Source: Candidatus Helarchaeota archaeon
GTDB lineage: Archaea > Asgardarchaeota > Lokiarchaeia > Helarchaeales > JABXJV01
Length of the DNA: 17,257 nt
Direction of reading: 5' to 3'
NCBI GenBank assembly: GCA_013375355.1
Contig: JABXJV010000490.1
Coordinates: 1 to 17,257 of the forward strand
The notes beneath the pieces were generated by a model that ran no database searches, was not told the origin of the DNA, and saw only the letters and a list, made by a program, of their open reading frames with translations. Position 1 is the first letter of the stretch; the number at the start of each line of letters is the position of its first letter. The position numbers were made by a program, and so were the translations under genes. Positions 13,640-17,257 of this stretch are shown one piece after another.

Positions 13640-16600
13640 TTAATTTTCAAATTTTTTTTGAACAAATTTTCCAATTTTTGAAAAAAGACTTAAATTTCCT
13701 GAAAATGATTCAAATTCTTCCTGGTAAAAGTCTTCTACATCTTTAATTAATTCCTTTATTTTATTACGTAAAGTTATTAGGTTTTCCTCAGTTATTAAAG
13801 CAATACTAGTATAATTCCCATGTTCGAGTAAGATAGTCATTTCTTCTTGTTCAACAATTTTTACTTTAGTTTGGCTTTTAGTTACTTCTTGTATAAGTGC
13901 AGAGATTCCTGTTAGCCCACCTGCGACTAATTGTGGTTCAACTTCTTCTTTTGTTCTAAAAGAATGATCATAAACACAAATTCCATTTGGCATAAAAAAA
14001 TAGATATGATGGATTCTCTTATTCCAATCCAACTCTGATTCAGTTTGTAGATCTGTTCTTTGCATCTCTCCAATATTTACTGATGAGCTTATTTCTATGG
14101 GGCAAGAAGGGGCTGAAATACCGATGGAACTTTCCGAAATGGCAGGTTTTTCAATAATGTTTAAGGCAGATGCAAGAATTTCCTTTTCATCTTTAATCAT
14201 TTCTAAGTAATTTGAAACCTCATCTCTTTTTTGATTATATCCCGCTTCATCAAAGATGTTTAGAGCATTATTGAGATATGTTGTAGCGATATTCAGGTAT
14301 CGATTCTTTTTAGAGAAATCAATTTCATTATCCGAAAGAATAAGATGCCAAATTCCATCAAAGAAGGTGGTGGTTGCTAAAGCCCATTTGGCATCTTGTA
14401 CGAACCCACCCATTTGATAATTTTTTGAGGCCTCTCTTAAAAACATTTTAATTTTTTTATAAAAATTAATTTTTTCTTCTAAATCAGATGATTTATCAAA
14501 TAAACCTCCAAACTCCAAGGCAGAACAATAAAGTGAATTTCCTAAAGATAATTTTTTCATCCTACTTTCAGGGAAATTATTGCAAGCTTTTTCAAATAAA
14601 TCAGAAGCTTTTGCATAACTTGAGGATTTTTGTTCTAAATTTGCATGTTCCATGTTTTCCCATGCTTTACATAAATAGTATATAGCTATTAACTCTTGTT
14701 TCTCCCGTTCAATTCTAAATACCTGACAAAGATTTTCAAAAATGGATCCTGCTTTATTATAAAGCTCGGCTGCGAATAAATGATTTCCTTTTTTGCTTTC
14801 TAATCTAGCAGTTTCGATCTGATAGCGTGCAGAACAATAATTTGCTCGAAGTTCTGCAACTTGGATTAATTTTAAAACTCGATCTTTTTCTTTAAAAGAT
14901 CTTATTTTACTTAAGGCTGTCCTAAGATTTTCAATAGCTTCCTGAAAATTATTTTTGGAAACCAAGTACGTGGCTGCAGCTTCTTGATGATTATTTAGCT
15001 TACTCAAACGTTCTGCTTTTTCTAATAAAGCCCATGCAAAATAAAATGGAGCCTCAAATTTATATTCACGTAGATTATTTAGAATCTGGCTCGCTTGTTC
15101 ATAATTCAATTGTGCTTTATGATGGTCCTCATTCGCATGGTAAGATTTAGCGATTTCTATAATATTCCAAGCTTTAACATAATTTTTTAATTTCTCAATT
15201 TTTTTACCCAAATTTGTATATGTAAGTGTCAATATTGCTTTATCGAAGGAACTGATTGCATTTTTATAATTTTCTGCCGCAGAACTAAAATTTCCTAACC
15301 TATCATCAATTTGAGCAAGATTTACGTATGCAGATCCCTCTAAATTAAAATAACCTTTATTTTTACAATATTCATTGGCATCTAAATATGCCGAATAAGA
15401 TTTTTTTAATATATTCTCATCATTTGATAATTTTCCAATTTTAAGATAAATATCCCCGATTAAGAATAAATTCTCTTGATGAAAAAGAGGTACCATCATT
15501 TTTTTGCTTTTTAATAAAAGTTCTATTGTTTTTTTATAAAAATCGATTTTATCCGAGTTATTTATTGAATTTCTAGCTAATAAGGGTCCAGTCCTAGAAG
15601 CAAAATACAAAAAGATATGATAATAGAAATAAGTGTCATTTATTTTTCTATCATCATAATTTGTTATTTTCTCAAAAATCCTAGACGCTATTTTTAAGTG
15701 TTCAGATTTGGTTTTATTATCTTTAATTAAATCTCCTAATACTGCATGGGCTGCACATGTAAGAACATCTCTATCTATATTTAGAATGTTGTAACTTGAT
15801 CCTTCAACTACTGTGATTTCACTTATTGCTAAATCAATTAGATGTAGAGCTTTTTGAGCAAAATCAACACGTTGTCCACTAGGTGTAGCGCGATTATTTG
15901 CACCAGCCAAAATAATACCTGCAGTATACAATAATATATTTATTACCATTATTTTAGGAAATATCAATGATGCTGAGTTAATACTAAAATCCAAATCTTG
16001 CAATACATGTTTAAAATCTCTTGTAAAAAACCCTGTGGCTATTAAAAACACCGAAGTTGTGAATCTTGTGAAATAGAAACATGCTAAGGCTGGATTGTTT
16101 TTTATTTTTGTTAGGGAGACCTCTCCTTTTTTTATCCATTTTTGAGCTTTTTTAAAAAATAATTTTTGTTCAACCTGATTATGTACATGTTGTATAGCAA
16201 AAATCATATTGAGATACGCGTAAATTGCATTACCGTAAAATAGAGCAATTATTTTATTTGAATTTTCATATCTGTTGACAAATTCTCCTAATTGATTTAA
16301 TATTTCGATTATAAATTCTTTTATATTTAGATCTTTTGTTGGTAAATAAATTATACTCCAAGTAGAAAATTCCAAAACATTAGCTAAGAAGAAATAGAGA
16401 AAAATTTCAGAAAGATCTTGCTGATTCATTATTTTTTTCCATATATTCGTAATTAATTTTTCAGCTTCTAAAGCAAATTGTTTGAAATCGGCTTTTTCAT
16501 CAATACGAATGAGTTTTTCACCAATAAGAAGACTTAAGGCTCTACTCTCCAAAATTTCCATTTCTAAAGAATCTATTAAATTTCCATTTTTTAAACTGGT

Positions 16601-17020
16601 TAATTTGGCTTGCTTGAAATTTTCTTTTGCATTTTCTAATAAAAATTCTTCATTTCCTTTTTCAATTTCAGAGATATATTTTATTAGACTAATAAAACCT
16701 AATGTTGCGTTTTCTTTTTCTTCATTTTTTAGTTCTATAAATATACTGTATGCTTTTTGAAAATTTGACATTGCTAACTTAAAATTTTTAAAGTTTTCTT
16801 CCCTTGATTTTTGCAAATCTGCCATAAATTGATAAATTTCTCCTAATTTATAATAGGATTTTCCTTCAAACTCTTTTAATTCTTTATCTAAACTAATTTC
16901 TACCGCATTCTTGAGTGCATTTATTGCACTATTCCAATTGGATTCGTTTATTTCTTCCTTTGCCTTGTGAAATAATTCATTAATTTGCGATAAACTCCCG
17001 CTCTCTGATAAATTTGGCAT
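13640..17020 (-). CDS. Giant TPR-like solenoid protein with C-terminal longin/roadblock-like domain (TPR2)
   Basis: The protein has 1126 residues, the same length as TPR1, and aligns with it end to end. The first half is clearly diverged, notably about 180-250 and 360-480. From about residue 530 the match becomes strong, and some blocks are identical, for example SRMKKLSLGNSLYCSALEFG (819-838), SAPSCPIEISSSVNI and the segment from QLVAGGLTGISALIQE to VKIVEQEEM in the terminal domain (about 998-1126). TPR-like motifs include GNFSSAAENYKNAISSFDKA and HLFAAELYNKAGSIFENL. ATG at 17020 has GAGGAT about 8 bases upstream. Only a family A remnant lies beyond its 3' end. A role as scaffold or small-GTPase partner is inferred from the domain style. 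Because it is intact after duplication, it has probably kept or changed a function rather than decayed. Confidence 0.87.
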   Translation of the reverse strand: MPNLSESGSLSQINELFHKAKEEINESNWNSAINALKNAVEISLDKELKEFEGKSYYKLGEIYQFMADLQKSREENFKNFKLAMSNFQKAYSIFIELKNEEKENATLGFISLIKYISEIEKGNEEFLLENAKENFKQAKLTSLKNGNLIDSLEMEILESRALSLLIGEKLIRIDEKADFKQFALEAEKLITNIWKKIMNQQDLSEIFLYFFLANVLEFSTWSIIYLPTKDLNIKEFIIEILNQLGEFVNRYENSNKIIALFYGNAIYAYLNMIFAIQHVHNQVEQKLFFKKAQKWIKKGEVSLTKIKNNPALACFYFTRFTTSVFLIATGFFTRDFKHVLQDLDFSINSASLIFPKIMVINILLYTAGIILAGANNRATPSGQRVDFAQKALHLIDLAISEITVVEGSSYNILNIDRDVLTCAAHAVLGDLIKDNKTKSEHLKIASRIFEKITNYDDRKINDTYFYYHIFLYFASRTGPLLARNSINNSDKIDFYKKTIELLLKSKKMMVPLFHQENLFLIGDIYLKIGKLSNDENILKKSYSAYLDANEYCKNKGYFNLEGSAYVNLAQIDDRLGNFSSAAENYKNAISSFDKAILTLTYTNLGKKIEKLKNYVKAWNIIEIAKSYHANEDHHKAQLNYEQASQILNNLREYKFEAPFYFAWALLEKAERLSKLNNHQEAAATYLVSKNNFQEAIENLRTALSKIRSFKEKDRVLKLIQVAELRANYCSARYQIETARLESKKGNHLFAAELYNKAGSIFENLCQVFRIEREKQELIAIYYLCKAWENMEHANLEQKSSSYAKASDLFEKACNNFPESRMKKLSLGNSLYCSALEFGGLFDKSSDLEEKINFYKKIKMFLREASKNYQMGGFVQDAKWALATTTFFDGIWHLILSDNEIDFSKKNRYLNIATTYLNNALNIFDEAGYNQKRDEVSNYLEMIKDEKEILASALNIIEKPAISESSIGISAPSCPIEISSSVNIGEMQRTDLQTESELDWNKRIHHIYFFMPNGICVYDHSFRTKEEVEPQLVAGGLTGISALIQEVTKSQTKVKIVEQEEMTILLEHGNYTSIALITEENLITLRNKIKELIKDVEDFYQEEFESFSGNLSLFSKIGKFVQKKFEN

Positions 17021-17077
17021 TAAGGGATATCCTCATTTTATTGCTAAATTTTACTAATTTAATTTGATATATGAAGA

Positions 17078-17085
17078 AATATAAA
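17078..17085 (-). promoter_or_regulatory. TATA box of TPR2
   Basis: On the minus strand TTTATATT, preceded by C and followed by TC, matches the archaeal TATA consensus well. A start about 25-30 bases downstream (near 17053) would leave a leader of about 33 bases containing the GAGGAT ribosome site. Confidence 0.45.
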
Positions 17086-17123
17086 GTGATGTTATCAAAA
17101 AGATTACAATTAATGTGAGCTTA

Positions 17124-17172
17124 TTTTAAAGATAAAAGTTTTAAAGAAAATTACTTTGTTTTATTAACATTC
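17124..17172 (+). repeat. 49-bp direct repeat, right copy
   Basis: This is the partner of 13448-13496, same orientation, 42 of 49 bases identical. It lies about 100 bases upstream of TPR2 and about 45 bases before a possible plus-strand start at 17217. It may mark the original flank of the duplicated segment. Confidence 0.6.
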
Positions 17173-17216
17173 TCGAATTTCAATAATTCTTAATTTGTCA
17201 AAATTTGGTATTATTT

Positions 17217-17257
17217 ATGAATGATGAAATCAATGACATAAAACCACTAGATATCAA
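17217..17257 (+). CDS. Possible start of a plus-strand gene, cut by window end
   Basis: ATG at 17217 opens a frame that stays open for the last 13 codons of the window (MNDEIND then IKPLDI). The upstream GGT is a poor ribosome site. The visible residues do not match the N-terminus of family A or the TPR proteins. The length is too short to decide. Confidence 0.22.
   Translation, partial: MNDEINDIKPLDI

Noticed and set aside
13448..17172. Complete insertion sequence or transposon
   Set aside because: No transposase, no terminal inverted repeats and no target-site duplication were seen; only direct repeats.

Overview
The window is AT-rich DNA that looks archaeal. Shine-Dalgarno sites are followed by ATG, GTG and TTG starts, oligo-T terminators are present, at least two promoters have archaeal-type TATA boxes, and there is an AbrB/PIN toxin-antitoxin pair and a corrinoid methyl-transfer operon. 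Very long helical-repeat proteins ending in a small longin/roadblock-like domain suggest an Asgard (Promethearchaeota, Lokiarchaeia-like) genome. That assignment is inferred from protein style and is not proven by a marker gene. No tRNA, rRNA, CRISPR array or transposase was seen.

Layout. (1) 1-1905, minus strand: two tandem members of an unrecognised protein family (called family A here). The distal one runs off the window edge. Both seem to start at TTG behind the same ribosome-binding site, and a TATA box with an adjacent 16-bp palindrome precedes the pair. (2) 2364-3266, plus: a surface protein with a signal segment, three near-identical repeats of about 60 residues and a C-terminal membrane anchor. 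(3) 5468-3309, minus: a tightly packed three-gene operon of an SCP2-like protein, a UroD/MtaA-type methyltransferase and a corrinoid-binding protein. (4) 5666-9130, plus: a zinc-ribbon protein, a three-helix membrane protein, then two more family A members. (5) 9154-17020, minus: two 1126-residue TPR-like proteins that are paralogues, separated by a VapBC-type module and by a broken 3' end of a family A gene.

How the parts relate. Family A occurs as four genes plus one remnant in 17 kb, as two subfamilies on opposite strands. Each TPR gene lies tail-to-tail with a family A 3' end: an intact gene for the first, and only the last 35 codons for the second. This suggests that a segment made of a family A 3' end plus a TPR gene was duplicated. 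The remnant is almost identical to gene 7940-9130 over its first 69 bases but closer to gene 6647-7840 afterwards, so gene conversion has probably occurred. The corrinoid operon should move methyl groups from an unknown donor. No substrate-specific methyltransferase lies beside it, and its UroD protein seems to lack one usual zinc ligand.

The best candidate for something undescribed is the family A/TPR-longin cluster. Its function cannot be read from the sequence.
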